From positions 620,001 to 684,000 of the forward strand of contig JAEYLX010000075.1 in NCBI GenBank assembly GCA_023407575.1: a DNA stretch of 64,000 bases. Reading direction: 5' to 3'. The notes beneath the pieces were generated by a model. It worked only from the letters and a program-made list of their open reading frames with translations, searched no databases and was not told the origin of the DNA. Numbering within the stretch: the stretch's first letter is position 1; each line of letters starts with the position of its first letter. The stretch comes from Bacillota bacterium. GTDB taxonomy: Bacteria > Bacillota > Clostridia > Lachnospirales > Lachnospiraceae. Below, piece after piece: positions 9,146 to 19,494 of this stretch. Both the position numbers and the translations under genes were made by a program.

Positions 9146-9204
9146 TAAAAAAACAAATAAGGACCCTGGTCTGTATGGTGTTACCCCAAATCAGACCAAG
9201 ATCC
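9146..9204 (-). terminator. Probable terminator of the GH16 gene
   Basis: GGACCCTGGTCTG at 9161-9173 pairs with CAGACCAAGATCC at 9192-9204 across a long loop. Read on the minus strand it is followed by TTATTTGTTTTTTT, downstream of the GH16 stop. The 18-base loop is longer than usual, and a T-run on the other side means it could act both ways. Confidence 0.5.
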
Positions 9205-9274
9205 TCCTTCTGTTATTTTTTATTATAGTTGAATTAACTTATTATCTTATCTATTTAGATACAATTACATACCA

Positions 9275-12200
9275 TCAATTACTATGTCCCATAACCTTAA
9301 GATCCCATATGGAATAGCCATAAGGTAAAGCTCTCTCAATTCCCTGGAATTTCACATACCTTGCATTAACTGCTGAAAAATTCAGGGTTTCAATTCCGCC
9401 GCTGCCATTTGTCTGTTTATATACACTGGTATAATTTGTTCCGTTAGTAGATACAAAGATTTCATACTGCTTGCCAAAAGCCGCCTCCCAGTTAAGTATT
9501 AACTGGCTGATATTATAAGTTGCGCCAAGGTCTATAATAAACCAGGCATTATCAGCGAAGTTAGAAGACCATCTGGTAGCTGTATTATTATCTGTCAGAT
9601 TACTTTCAGGAAAACCTGCCTCTATACCTGATGAAGTAGCAGATTTGCCCAGAGCTACATCAGTATTAGTTGTAGGATTACCTGATCCGCCATCTTCCGG
9701 CGTCCCCTGTGTCACACCGTGAATGTAAGTAAAGGTTTGTGTATCCAAGGCTCCGCCGCCCGGATTGTAGGTAAAGAAATATTGTACTACATCACCTTGT
9801 TTCATATTTTCCACAGAATAAACGAAATTGCCGCCACCCTTATTCGTCATGGCTACGTTTACTTGACCACCGTTATTAATTTTGTAATGAAGATCTGCAA
9901 AAGTAGCACCGTTTACATAGAATTCCAGCTTATCACCAATCTTTTTCAATCCTTTTACACTATCACCAATTACATATACAGTGGTTGATGCCTTTACTGT
10001 TACCTGGCAGACAGCTGTTTTATTACCATCTGCTGTCTTTACAGTAATTGTAGTTGTACCTGCTGCAACAGCTGTTACTTTTCCTGTCTGGTCAACAGTT
10101 GCAATGCTTGTATTGCCACTGGTCCAAGTAACTTGTTTGTTTGTGGCATTAGCAGGAGCAATTGTAGCATTCAGTGTTTGTGTACCGCCAACTGTTATTT
10201 CAGTTTGAGTGACATTTAAAGAAACACCTGTAACCGGAACATTTTGACTTCCTCCCGCATTAACGGTAACAACACAGCTAGCTGTATATCCTCCGTCTTT
10301 CGTGGTTGCAGTTATTGTGGCCGTACCATTTGCCACCGCTGTTACCTGCCCCGCATTAACGGTAGCTACTGATGGATTGGAGGAGGTCCAGGTAACATTT
10401 TTATTTGTTGCATTACTTGGTGTAATTGTTCTGCTAATAAGTAAAGTCTCCCCAATAGTTGAAAGAACTGCCGTCTGTTTATCTAATGATATCCCTGTAA
10501 CTCTTACAGCATCAGGATCAACCCAGTCAGTATCTTTATATACACGTACATAATCTACCTGCATACTTGCCGGAATATCTCCAGATCCCGGTGTAACGCC
10601 GCCATCAAACCAGCCGCCAACTGCAAGATTCATAATAATATAGAATTCCTGATCAAAAGGTGCATTGTTATTAGAAGGTGCCCCATTGGAATACCACTGG
10701 TCATTTGTAGCTTTAAAGAAACACTTACCGTCTACATACCATTTAATATTGTCTTCTTCCCAAACCACACTGTATACATGGTAATCGGAATCTATGGTCT
10801 GCCCGTCACTGAAAGAGAAATCACCGCCGATGTAAGTATTGGCCGGCCATTGTCCGCCAAAGTGAATTGCTCCGCTAGTAGCTCCTGGTAAACGTCCTCT
10901 CGCTTCCATTACATCAAGTTCACCGGAAGCTGCCCAGGTTCCATAAGTATCATCGTTAGGGAGCATCCAAAGTGCCGGCCACAAACCGTTACCTCTTGGA
11001 AGTTTAGCACGAAAATCTATTCTGCCATATTTAAATGTAAAATTGTCCTTAGTTGTAATTTTACCGGAAGAATAAGGTGCTACACGGTTAGGATCCTGTG
11101 GAAATGTTTTAGGCTCGTTGAGAGCAGTAATCGTTAATTTACCATCATTAACAGAAATATTCCTTGTGCTGTCTGTGTAATGTTCCAATTCATTATTACC
11201 CCAGCCCCAGGTACCCGGATCGTCATTAATATAATATCCTGTATTGTAATTCCAGATGCTTGTATCAAGTGCTGTGCCGGTAAATTCATCACTCCAGATT
11301 AAATTCATTCCATCTACATCAGGATTCTCCGGTGTACTAAGTTCAATATCTCCAAGATCCGAAACGTCCGGTCTTGGTGCGTTCGGATTACCGATAAAGG
11401 TATAATTCACATAATTACTGCCTATACTTCCGCCCTTTTGACCATTTAAAGGATAACCAATTCTAAGTTCCATATTAACTTGAATCGGTTGGAACCACAG
11501 ACCATAGATATAATCCACCCAATAGCCCCATTGATTTTTATCGGACATATTATTGTATCCGTTTCCGGAATAACTGAAACTGCTTTTACTGAAATCACTA
11601 AGTTCTACCCATACCCCATTTACTTTGGTTTCATAAACAAATTTATCAAGTTCAGTTTTAACGGGTGCTCCGCCGTCTATTTTAGGCAGCGGTATGCCTA
11701 TTGCTCCGGTTTCACCTGCTGTAAAAGTAGTTGCGTCATAAGGTGTAAGATTATAATTATTTCTTACCGGTGCATTATAAGTTATGGTATAGATTAAAGA
11801 TACGTGAGAAGTTTTAGATTCCAGTTTTACATTGATGGATTCCTCTACTGTAAACCAATAACCTCCGCCTCCGTCAGTAAACTGTCCAAAATTCTGATCA
11901 TATATCCAGCCACTGGCTGCATTGTTATCAATATCAATCCAGGTGCTGTTCGCCACAGGTTTTACATAAACCTTTAAATCTTCAGCTACTGCTGCATAGG
12001 TTACTGCCGCATTTCCGTTAAATATTGGATAGGTAAATCCTGCTCCCCCTGTTACTCCTGCTGTAATATTAGGACCTTGCGTCGGTGCCATAGATGTTAT
12101 GGTTGTTTTAGGGATATTCGTAAATACCAGGGTGTAATCTAAGGTAACACCACTTGTCTTGGAAACCAACTGAAGATATGTGGTTTCTGATACGGTAAAC

Positions 12201-12580
12201 CAATAACCGTTAAATCCACTGTCACTCCAGTTACCCCAATTTACGTTGTAGGCGAAACTGGTACTGTCAATATTAACCCAGTTACCGTTAACCTTAACAT
12301 TAACCGTTAAATCACTGGCGACCTCTGCCCATGTTGCTGCCCCACCATTGAAAATAGGCATTACAAAGCCATAACTTGCCTGTCCTACACCTGATTTGGT
12401 TATAACAGGTCCATCTGCAGCAGAAAAATAAGACATGGATGTAATTGTTTTTGCTGCTGCCTGTACTTGCATGCTAGCCCCCAAAGGCGAAAACATGCTA
12501 CAAATAACCAACACTGCTGCAAGCATAAAACCAAGTGCTCTTTTGTTTAATCTGTTTCCCTTCTCCTTAAATTTCCTCAT
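9275..12580 (-). CDS. Secreted multidomain GH16 endo-beta-1,3-glucanase (laminarinase)
   Basis: This 1,101-residue secreted enzyme has a signal peptide (1-42, cut near VQAAA). Three related modules follow, at about 44-160, 160-275 and 280-400, each with a TSM..GP or TPYDA start and GYWFTV-like ends; I do not know their family. Then comes a GH16 catalytic domain (about 420-690) with GELDVMEARG, the ExDxxE signature whose glutamates act as nucleophile and acid/base, near 553. Two bacterial Ig-like Big2 domains (about 695-860) come next, then a DLHYKINNGGQVNVAMTNK module resembling CBM56 beta-1,3-glucan binding, and a C-terminal F5/8-type discoidin domain. The composition fits degradation of fungal, algal or callose beta-1,3-glucan outside the cell. 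Confidence 0.92.
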   Translation of the reverse strand: MRKFKEKGNRLNKRALGFMLAAVLVICSMFSPLGASMQVQAAAKTITSMSYFSAADGPVITKSGVGQASYGFVMPIFNGGAATWAEVASDLTVNVKVNGNWVNIDSTSFAYNVNWGNWSDSGFNGYWFTVSETTYLQLVSKTSGVTLDYTLVFTNIPKTTITSMAPTQGPNITAGVTGGAGFTYPIFNGNAAVTYAAVAEDLKVYVKPVANSTWIDIDNNAASGWIYDQNFGQFTDGGGGYWFTVEESINVKLESKTSHVSLIYTITYNAPVRNNYNLTPYDATTFTAGETGAIGIPLPKIDGGAPVKTELDKFVYETKVNGVWVELSDFSKSSFSYSGNGYNNMSDKNQWGYWVDYIYGLWFQPIQVNMELRIGYPLNGQKGGSIGSNYVNYTFIGNPNAPRPDVSDLGDIELSTPENPDVDGMNLIWSDEFTGTALDTSIWNYNTGYYINDDPGTWGWGNNELEHYTDSTRNISVNDGKLTITALNEPKTFPQDPNRVAPYSSGKITTKDNFTFKYGRIDFRAKLPRGNGLWPALWMLPNDDTYGTWAASGELDVMEARGRLPGATSGAIHFGGQWPANTYIGGDFSFSDGQTIDSDYHVYSVVWEEDNIKWYVDGKCFFKATNDQWYSNGAPSNNNAPFDQEFYIIMNLAVGGWFDGGVTPGSGDIPASMQVDYVRVYKDTDWVDPDAVRVTGISLDKQTAVLSTIGETLLISRTITPSNATNKNVTWTSSNPSVATVNAGQVTAVANGTATITATTKDGGYTASCVVTVNAGGSQNVPVTGVSLNVTQTEITVGGTQTLNATIAPANATNKQVTWTSGNTSIATVDQTGKVTAVAAGTTTITVKTADGNKTAVCQVTVKASTTVYVIGDSVKGLKKIGDKLEFYVNGATFADLHYKINNGGQVNVAMTNKGGGNFVYSVENMKQGDVVQYFFTYNPGGGALDTQTFTYIHGVTQGTPEDGGSGNPTTNTDVALGKSATSSGIEAGFPESNLTDNNTATRWSSNFADNAWFIIDLGATYNISQLILNWEAAFGKQYEIFVSTNGTNYTSVYKQTNGSGGIETLNFSAVNARYVKFQGIERALPYGYSIWDLKVMGHSN

Positions 12581-12845
12581 TTTTTCCTCCTTTTAAAATA
12601 TAGTTGATAGTTTCAATCTTTAAGTCTATAGAAATAAGCATTTCTATTTCTATACCAGCTTATTTCCCCTCCCAAGTTGTTACTTTTATTGTAGTTTACA
12701 TATTTATCCATTTTAAAGGAGTAATTTTTTAATTTAAGTATACTTTTTTTATTTTTTTCAGTTTTTTTATAGCATTTGTATAGTATTTAATATTTTTTTG
12801 TACAAATATTATAGTTTTGGTTATGCATTCAGACTATGACAAAGA
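12581..12845. promoter_or_regulatory. Upstream region of the GH16 gene
   Basis: This very AT-rich stretch carries the GH16 ribosome binding site (AAAAGGAGG before the ATG) and its promoter. Poly-T and poly-A runs near 12727-12780 prevent a confident promoter call. Confidence 0.35.
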
Positions 12846-13140
12846 AAATACGATACAAATATAGATATATTTGCCACAAGCTCCAGTATTTATATCATAT
12901 TCAATTAATGTAGGATTGGCGGGTGTTTGATTTCTTGCTCGTTAAGACTATTTGCTATGATAACATCAATATTTGTAATAGGCTTATCCGAATTATTCAT
13001 GTCGTCTAACCCTTCTTTATAGCATAAATAGATGTATTGGCCACCAGCACCGGCATTCAAATCCTTATTTATTTTTATGTAAACAAATTTTTAGTGCAAT
13101 TCCAAAATTTGATGATCCAATTACGTCAAGATAAGTAATG
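12846..13140 (-). pseudogene. Remnant of tandem beta-prism-like modules
   Basis: On the minus strand the DNA encodes pieces of a repeated module. One piece ends ITYLDVIGSSN. A full unit reads DLNAGAGGQYIYLCYKEG then KPITNIDVII. After a frameshift a third begins PTLIEYDINTGACGKYIYI. The pattern D(L/I)N.GA.G.YIYLCYK...PIT.I.V resembles MABP/beta-prism-type repeats as I recall them. There is no start, and stops and frameshifts interrupt it, so this is the decayed tail of a lost gene between the GH16 and RHS genes. Confidence 0.5.
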
Positions 13141-13359
13141 CCGTTTTGCGAAATTCTATACTGCAGTTACTGGAATTATATACTTCTATTTTTTTATTAC
13201 TGGCTCTGATACAATTCATTCTGTGATTTAGTAAATTTATTCTAAATTTTATCGTTTATTACCATTTCCTAAAGTGGTATTATACGGAAATTTTACAATA
13301 AAATTTTCACTTTACACAGAGGAAAATTTAGAGGAGTTCCATATTTAAAGGAGAGTCAT

Positions 13360-16300
13360 ATGAAAAAACATCTAGTTAAACGTATAATTTCACTACTCTT
13401 AATAGTGAGTGTTACCGTACCATTAGTTACAAACAATGTTTCAGCAAGTACATTGTTTCCGAGTAGCTCAAATGAAAATCTGAATGTTACCGGAGCAGTA
13501 CAATCAGAAAATTACAGCGATCAGGTCAATGATGACGTAGAGAGGGAAGAAATAACTGAAAAAACAGAAAACTCTACGACTTACCAGCGAACAGACGGAA
13601 GTAAGGAAGTTGTCATGTACAGTAACGACGTCCGCTACCGTGATGAGCAGAATAAACTTATTGACTACGACCCATCTTTAGTCGAACTTACAGATGAAAT
13701 AAAAAAAAATAATAATTTAGAAGGATACCAGTATGAGAATAAGCAAGGGGATACGAAGCAATATATACCAACAAATTTAACGGAAGAAACACCAGTATTA
13801 TTACAATATGAAGATTACCGGGTAACCTTGAGACCTATATTTGCCGGTGAAACTATAGAAGCATTATCTTTAGAAGAAAAAGAAGACTCTAATACGAATG
13901 AAGAAATAAATAATAACGAAAAGATCGAACAGGTACTAGAAAATGTTGATCAAGGGCTTCTACCAAAAGAGGATACTCTTGACGAAGCAGTCCTGACTTC
14001 TGTAAAAACGGTAGACATTTATGATAAAGTTAAGACAAGACCCACGAAAACAACTTACACCACTACTGATAATACTATTTCCTTGGAATATATCTCACAG
14101 GAAACGGGTATTAAAGAGAACATTATCTTAAATGAAAAACCTGATACGAATATATTTTTATATGAATTAACAGTAAACAATGCTTATCCAAGAGAAAATG
14201 GAATTGACGGAGGTATTACTTTCTATGACAAGGTATCCAATGATATCATCGGAAATATACCTGCCCCATTCATGAATGATGCCTCTAATAATGCATATAG
14301 CGAAAACTTAAACTTTTCGATCGGATTAAAGGAAGGTACAAACGATACCTATATTCTTGCACTTACGGTAGATCCGGAATATTTAAACAGCACTGAAAGA
14401 CAATATCCTGTCACAATTGATCCTTCCTACATATGGACAGGAGGAACAGACGTTGCCGATACCTACGTATTAAATGGTACAACCTACGAGAATACCAATT
14501 TCTATAGCAGTGCAGTTACAACTTTCTCTGTAGGTGATGGATCACAGGGTTTATATAGAACTTATATCAGATTTGCTGATTTTCTCGGTAAATTGTCAGG
14601 CTATTACGTAGACAGCGCAAAATTGACAATATATGAAACAGGAAGCAGCCAGGCAAATAACACAATTCAAGTCCACAGAGTAACGGAAGACTGGTCAAAA
14701 ACTACAGTAAATTGGGTAACCCGTCCGAATTATTCCACTACCCCTATTACTTCTGTCGTTACATCCGGGACAACTGGTAAGGCTAAGACATTTGACATCA
14801 CAAGTTATGCAAGACAGGTAGCAAATGGTACCTACTCCAGCTATGGATTAATGTTAAGAGCCAATGATGAATCTTCCAGTGGTTTGTTTTCACAGTTTTA
14901 CAGTTCCAGATATAGTAATGAAGCATTAAGACCTAAATTGAGTATTATATATTATGATGGTCCTACAACTGCAAGTAGTGTTACCTTAAAATCGGCATAT
15001 ATTAAACCCGGGGCAGCAGCTACAATAAACTGGAGCGGAATAAACTCACAGTCCCTGAACATGGTACAGTATCACATCTATAATTACGATGATGAAACAG
15101 CTACTTTAGGCAGCGAAATAATTGGCTACTCCTCTTCCACTAAAATAGGTACTACTTCCAGTGGCAGCAGCACACTACCTGCAACGGCAAGTTTAAGCGA
15201 AGGGTGTTACCGGATTTATGTTCGAGGAGTAGACAATGGAGGAATTAAGGGAGCCGGAAAAGGCGTGACCCTGCATATTGACGGAACTGCGCCAACTCTC
15301 TCTACTGCCAAATTATCACCAACAACCTCATCGTTAAGTTATTCAAATAAGGTGCCGATACTAACATGGAGTGGAGGATCTGATAACCACTTCAGCCAGG
15401 TAGAATATAGCATTAACGGTTCTACTTATGTAAAAGCAGGAAGTACTTCCGGAACAATTACCTTACCTGCATCATCATTCACAACTGCAGGTGTCTATTC
15501 TATTAAAGTTAGAGCTGTTGACAAATCTGGTAATTATAGTACAGTAAAAACCTTATCCTATTATTATGATAAGAATGTATCGGGTAATAACATACCGGAG
15601 ATTACAAAAGTACAGTTCATGAATACGACAAATGCATCACCGGACATCGAAATTACCAGTAGCCGCGCTGATGGAACCAGTGTCGCAGTATCTAAAGTAT
15701 ATTATTATATGGTTGCTGCAACAAGCACAGAGGAGCCAACGGATGTCCAATATATTTTAGCGACGAACATTTCCAACAATGGGAATATTACAAATCTTAA
15801 ACTTAACAGCACTGAAACAAGCAAGGGTAACGGGGTATATAAACTGTATATTAAGATACAAGACACGAACAACAATACCTCCGAGCCATTTTTAGCAGCT
15901 TATTATAGAATGGTAAATGTTGTTTATGATAATTCAGTAACCCTATCTGCAACTTACAATGAAGCTGACAACGTGATATCCTTATCCTGGAACGGGAACA
16001 GCAATATAAGTTCCGTCAAATTATATAAAAGGTATGGCCAAGATTCATTTAAATATGGTCAGACTATAAACTCCGGCACAAGCGTTAACATAAGCACAGA
16101 GAGTATAGAAGACACAACAGATTTTCGTCTGCTGGTAACATATCTTGATGGTAGCCAAAAAGCATCAAATATTGTATCTTTCCTTAATGAGTCACAAATA
16201 GATGAAGTTACTGGATCAGAAGTATTTAAATATACTGTAACGACTTTGGATAGTGATGCCGATAATATTGAGGACGGCTATGAAATATGGCAATATAATA

Positions 16301-19008
16301 CAGACTATATAAATGATGATACTGATAATGATAGTATTACTGATGATGTTGAAATAATTAAATTAAAATCTAACCCTTTAAAAACTGACACTGATAATGA
16401 TGGTTTTAGTGATTACTATGAAATATCTATTCTCGGGACAGATGCCACTATTATAACAGAAAATCAGGATAGTGATGACGATGGTATTGATGATATAACA
16501 GAATATCATAATAATACCAACCCGTATTTACAAGATTCGGACTTTGATGGATTAAATGATAATGAAGATAGCGAACCGCTTAACACTAGTCTATCTTCAG
16601 GAGTGAATCCAAATTATGATGTTGAAGTACATGTTGGACTGTACAATAATATAGAAGAGACTATTACAGAATCTGAAGTTACTCAAAAGATAATTATTAA
16701 CATTTATACCGGAAATATTGTTGAAACTTGCAAATATACAGATGATGAAGTAATTAGTAAAACCAATTATTTCTATGATAACTATGGGAATAATACAGCT
16801 ATAATTTCTTATGCTGAAGGAAAATATCAAATTAACACCTATACATATGATGAAAATAGACTTACAGGAGTCTATCATAATGGGGTCAAGTATGGTATTA
16901 TCTATGATGAAAATGGTCAACTTACGAGTGTCAATATTGGAAATCAAAGTTTATTGTCATATACCTATAACGAAAATGGAAATCTAACTGGAACAAACTA
17001 CGCTAATGGTCAAAGTGAAAATCTAGTATATGACGAGAATACAGGTTTGTTGGAAAATGTCAAAATAAATAACCAGTTAGCATATGATTTCTTGAACAAC
17101 GCATTAGGAAATGTAACATTACAGAATGATTACATCAATGGGATAACATACTCTTACACTTATGATTCAGATGGTAATCTAGTATCAATTTCTGGTGATG
17201 ACGGTTTTTCAATCCAATATATTAATAACAGTACAATATATTCAGATAATGGGGTGGAGAGAAAAACTGAGTATGAAGTTACAGAAAGTTCAGATGATGA
17301 AGCAGGGTCATATGCGACCGCATCAACTACCTTACTAATTTCAGGCAGTAAGGCAAAATCTGTAGTTAATTATGTTGATGACACCATAACAGTAACCAAT
17401 ACGATAGCAAATAGTGAAAATGCAAAAGTTATAGAGCAAATAATTACCCAAAGTACATCATCAATCACAATAGAAAATCAGGATAATGATAAAATAATAT
17501 ATAAGTATGACCAAAATGGTAACATAATAGAAATTTATAACAATGAAGTACAAGTTGCTTCCTATGTATATGATGGTTTTAATCAATTAGTAAGAGAAAA
17601 TGATAAACCATCCAATAAAACAACAGTATATAAGTATGATAATAATGGAAATATCTTGAGTAGTACGGAATATGATTACACTGTTGGTAACTTGGGGGAC
17701 GTTAAGAGAAGTATAGTATACGGTTATAGTACTTCAGAATGGAAAGATTTACTTGAAACATATGATAATCAAACCATTACCTATGATGCAAATGGTAATC
17801 CTATTCAATACCGAGATGGTATCCACTTAACATGGACAAACGGTAGATTACTTGCTAATTACCAATCTGATATTTGTGATATAACTTATAAATATAATTA
17901 TGATGGATTAAGGACAAGTAAGACCATCAACAATGTTTCTAATGGAACAACTTCGATAACTAAGTATTACTACGATAAACATCAGCTTATTAAAGAGATA
18001 TCCGATAATGATTTAATATGGTATTTATATGACATCGACGGTTTACCGGTAGGTTTTGAATTTAATGGAAACACGTATTATTATGAGAAAAATATCCAAG
18101 GCGACATCATAAAAATATATGATACTATAGGTAATGAAGTAGTGTCGTACACTTATGATGCATGGGGAGAAATCACTAGTATATCCGGAAACCAAACGTT
18201 AGGAGAAAAAAATCCATTCCGTTACCGTGGATATTATTATGATAAGGAGACTGGATTCTACTATGTAGGTAGTAGGTATTATGATCCGAATACGGGTAGA
18301 TTTATTAATACCGATGAACCGAGTATGTTGGCATTAGATAGTTATAGTCTTTTAAGTCCTAATTTATTCACATACTGTAATAACAACCCTGTGAATTATC
18401 ATGATCCAGATGGACATTCACCAGAGGCAATTGCTGTTGGCGGATCAACCTTCGCGGCATTTTGTGCTTGGTTAGAAGTAATCGGCGGAGCAAATTGGTG
18501 GAATCCTGTTGGTTGGACTATTGCAGGAATTCTTGCAACAGGTGTTATAACTTGGGCAGGACTATCACTATACAATCAGTGGAAAGCAAGCGCATCTTCC
18601 AAAACTAAAGTACTTTCAGATGTAAATGCATCAATAAAAAGTCAAAAAGTATATTATTTAGCATATGTAAACAGTGTTGGGGAGTTAATAAAAGTTGGTA
18701 AAGCTATGAGCTTTGTAGAAGCTCTAACGACTTTAGGTATTACAGGCGCAACTAATACTTTGAGTAAGGTATATAAGTATAATAGGGGTAAATCATCCAA
18801 TGCACAAAGGGAGCTGCAAAAAAAATCTGATAATTGGGGAATATATACACATGATCAAGCGGCTGCAAAAGCGTTAGCGGTTGTTTTGGGAGCTAAACAA
18901 GGTACAGAAGAAGGGACACCAAAAGTTCATTCTTCAGGAATGTATGGACATTATCATGATTCAACTCACACATTCCATATTTGGTTTGGTGGGAAAATAG
19001 TATATTAA
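13360..19008 (+). CDS. RHS/YD-repeat polymorphic toxin, secreted
   Basis: This 1,882-residue protein has a signal peptide (1-30, ends NNVSAS). A DNRLRE-like beta module (about 365-530, ADTYVLNGTTY..TNFYSS) and Ig/FN3-like domains (540-950) follow, then acidic TSP3-type calcium repeats (about 960-1075, DTDNDGFSDYYE and relatives). YD repeats occupy about 1145-1605, and the RHS core NPFRYRGYYYDKETGFYYVG lies near 1617, then DPNTGRFINTDEP. After the junction YCNNNPVNYHDPDGH (about 1673) comes a unique tail of about 190 residues: a hydrophobic stretch and a toxin-like end with GMYGHYHDSTHTFHIWFGGK. I cannot assign the toxin activity. GGAG precedes the ATG. The next gene, 12 bases on, is its probable immunity protein. 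Base composition falls after about 16.2 kb, suggesting a mosaic origin. Confidence 0.9.
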   Translation: MKKHLVKRIISLLLIVSVTVPLVTNNVSASTLFPSSSNENLNVTGAVQSENYSDQVNDDVEREEITEKTENSTTYQRTDGSKEVVMYSNDVRYRDEQNKLIDYDPSLVELTDEIKKNNNLEGYQYENKQGDTKQYIPTNLTEETPVLLQYEDYRVTLRPIFAGETIEALSLEEKEDSNTNEEINNNEKIEQVLENVDQGLLPKEDTLDEAVLTSVKTVDIYDKVKTRPTKTTYTTTDNTISLEYISQETGIKENIILNEKPDTNIFLYELTVNNAYPRENGIDGGITFYDKVSNDIIGNIPAPFMNDASNNAYSENLNFSIGLKEGTNDTYILALTVDPEYLNSTERQYPVTIDPSYIWTGGTDVADTYVLNGTTYENTNFYSSAVTTFSVGDGSQGLYRTYIRFADFLGKLSGYYVDSAKLTIYETGSSQANNTIQVHRVTEDWSKTTVNWVTRPNYSTTPITSVVTSGTTGKAKTFDITSYARQVANGTYSSYGLMLRANDESSSGLFSQFYSSRYSNEALRPKLSIIYYDGPTTASSVTLKSAYIKPGAAATINWSGINSQSLNMVQYHIYNYDDETATLGSEIIGYSSSTKIGTTSSGSSTLPATASLSEGCYRIYVRGVDNGGIKGAGKGVTLHIDGTAPTLSTAKLSPTTSSLSYSNKVPILTWSGGSDNHFSQVEYSINGSTYVKAGSTSGTITLPASSFTTAGVYSIKVRAVDKSGNYSTVKTLSYYYDKNVSGNNIPEITKVQFMNTTNASPDIEITSSRADGTSVAVSKVYYYMVAATSTEEPTDVQYILATNISNNGNITNLKLNSTETSKGNGVYKLYIKIQDTNNNTSEPFLAAYYRMVNVVYDNSVTLSATYNEADNVISLSWNGNSNISSVKLYKRYGQDSFKYGQTINSGTSVNISTESIEDTTDFRLLVTYLDGSQKASNIVSFLNESQIDEVTGSEVFKYTVTTLDSDADNIEDGYEIWQYNTDYINDDTDNDSITDDVEIIKLKSNPLKTDTDNDGFSDYYEISILGTDATIITENQDSDDDGIDDITEYHNNTNPYLQDSDFDGLNDNEDSEPLNTSLSSGVNPNYDVEVHVGLYNNIEETITESEVTQKIIINIYTGNIVETCKYTDDEVISKTNYFYDNYGNNTAIISYAEGKYQINTYTYDENRLTGVYHNGVKYGIIYDENGQLTSVNIGNQSLLSYTYNENGNLTGTNYANGQSENLVYDENTGLLENVKINNQLAYDFLNNALGNVTLQNDYINGITYSYTYDSDGNLVSISGDDGFSIQYINNSTIYSDNGVERKTEYEVTESSDDEAGSYATASTTLLISGSKAKSVVNYVDDTITVTNTIANSENAKVIEQIITQSTSSITIENQDNDKIIYKYDQNGNIIEIYNNEVQVASYVYDGFNQLVRENDKPSNKTTVYKYDNNGNILSSTEYDYTVGNLGDVKRSIVYGYSTSEWKDLLETYDNQTITYDANGNPIQYRDGIHLTWTNGRLLANYQSDICDITYKYNYDGLRTSKTINNVSNGTTSITKYYYDKHQLIKEISDNDLIWYLYDIDGLPVGFEFNGNTYYYEKNIQGDIIKIYDTIGNEVVSYTYDAWGEITSISGNQTLGEKNPFRYRGYYYDKETGFYYVGSRYYDPNTGRFINTDEPSMLALDSYSLLSPNLFTYCNNNPVNYHDPDGHSPEAIAVGGSTFAAFCAWLEVIGGANWWNPVGWTIAGILATGVITWAGLSLYNQWKASASSKTKVLSDVNASIKSQKVYYLAYVNSVGELIKVGKAMSFVEALTTLGITGATNTLSKVYKYNRGKSSNAQRELQKKSDNWGIYTHDQAAAKALAVVLGAKQGTEEGTPKVHSSGMYGHYHDSTHTFHIWFGGKIVY

Positions 19009-19020
19009 GGAGTGAGAGAA

Positions 19021-19401
19021 ATGTATCTCATATTAGTAGAAATATGTTTTTTCTTCGAAAAAATATTAGATGTAGATAATAATTATTTAAATCTAGATAA
19101 TTATCAAATCTATTCTATCGAAGAACGCCAAGAGTTAATTAACATCGAAACCTATGGAGTGAATGACTTTTTGTTGATACCTCAAATGGATCGCAATGAA
19201 ATTGTGATAAAATTTCTTAAAGAAAAGTGTAATAAAAAATTATTGTGGATTCAAAATAAGACTCAAAGTTTTGGAAAATTTCATGATTATATAGAAGAAA
19301 ATCACTTGGTAGAAGCTTGGAGAAATTATGAAAAGTCAGAATTGATTAAGTTTGCATCCGTTTGGTGCGAACAAAATAACATTGAATTTACGATTAAATA
19401 A
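19021..19401 (+). CDS. Probable immunity protein, UPF0158-like
   Basis: This 126-residue protein starts 12 bases after the RHS toxin stop. AAGGAG at 19007-19012 lies eight bases before this ATG, which favours it over the in-frame GTG at 19012. The second half, with LLWIQNKTQSFGKFHDYIEE, AWRNYEK and FASVWCEQNNIEF, resembles the UPF0158 pattern of a GxGxFxxFKD-type block followed by W..F and A..WL..N. Location directly behind a polymorphic toxin makes immunity against its C-terminal domain the most likely role. Acidic and soluble, it should act in the cytoplasm. Confidence 0.75.
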   Translation: MYLILVEICFFFEKILDVDNNYLNLDNYQIYSIEERQELINIETYGVNDFLLIPQMDRNEIVIKFLKEKCNKKLLWIQNKTQSFGKFHDYIEENHLVEAWRNYEKSELIKFASVWCEQNNIEFTIK

Positions 19402-19442
19402 GAAAGTATTTTAGCTACACGCAAACCAAACTTCAAGTATAG

Positions 19443-19474
19443 ACAACCCGCCCAGTTACTGGCGGGTTGTTTGT
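19443..19474 (+). terminator. Terminator after the RHS toxin/immunity pair
   Basis: A perfect 10-base stem, ACAACCCGCC at 19443-19452 and GGCGGGTTGT at 19461-19470, with an 8-base loop is followed by a short TTGT tract. It closes the toxin-immunity unit. Confidence 0.75.
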
Positions 19475-19494
19475 AAAAGTGTTCCCATTATTCT

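Noticed and set aside
9120..9317. 65-codon plus-strand frame over the GH16 terminator
   Set aside because: It runs through the hairpin and into the GH16 3' end; no coding support.
16597..16947. Minus-strand frame inside the RHS gene
   Set aside because: Shadow of a repetitive coding sequence.
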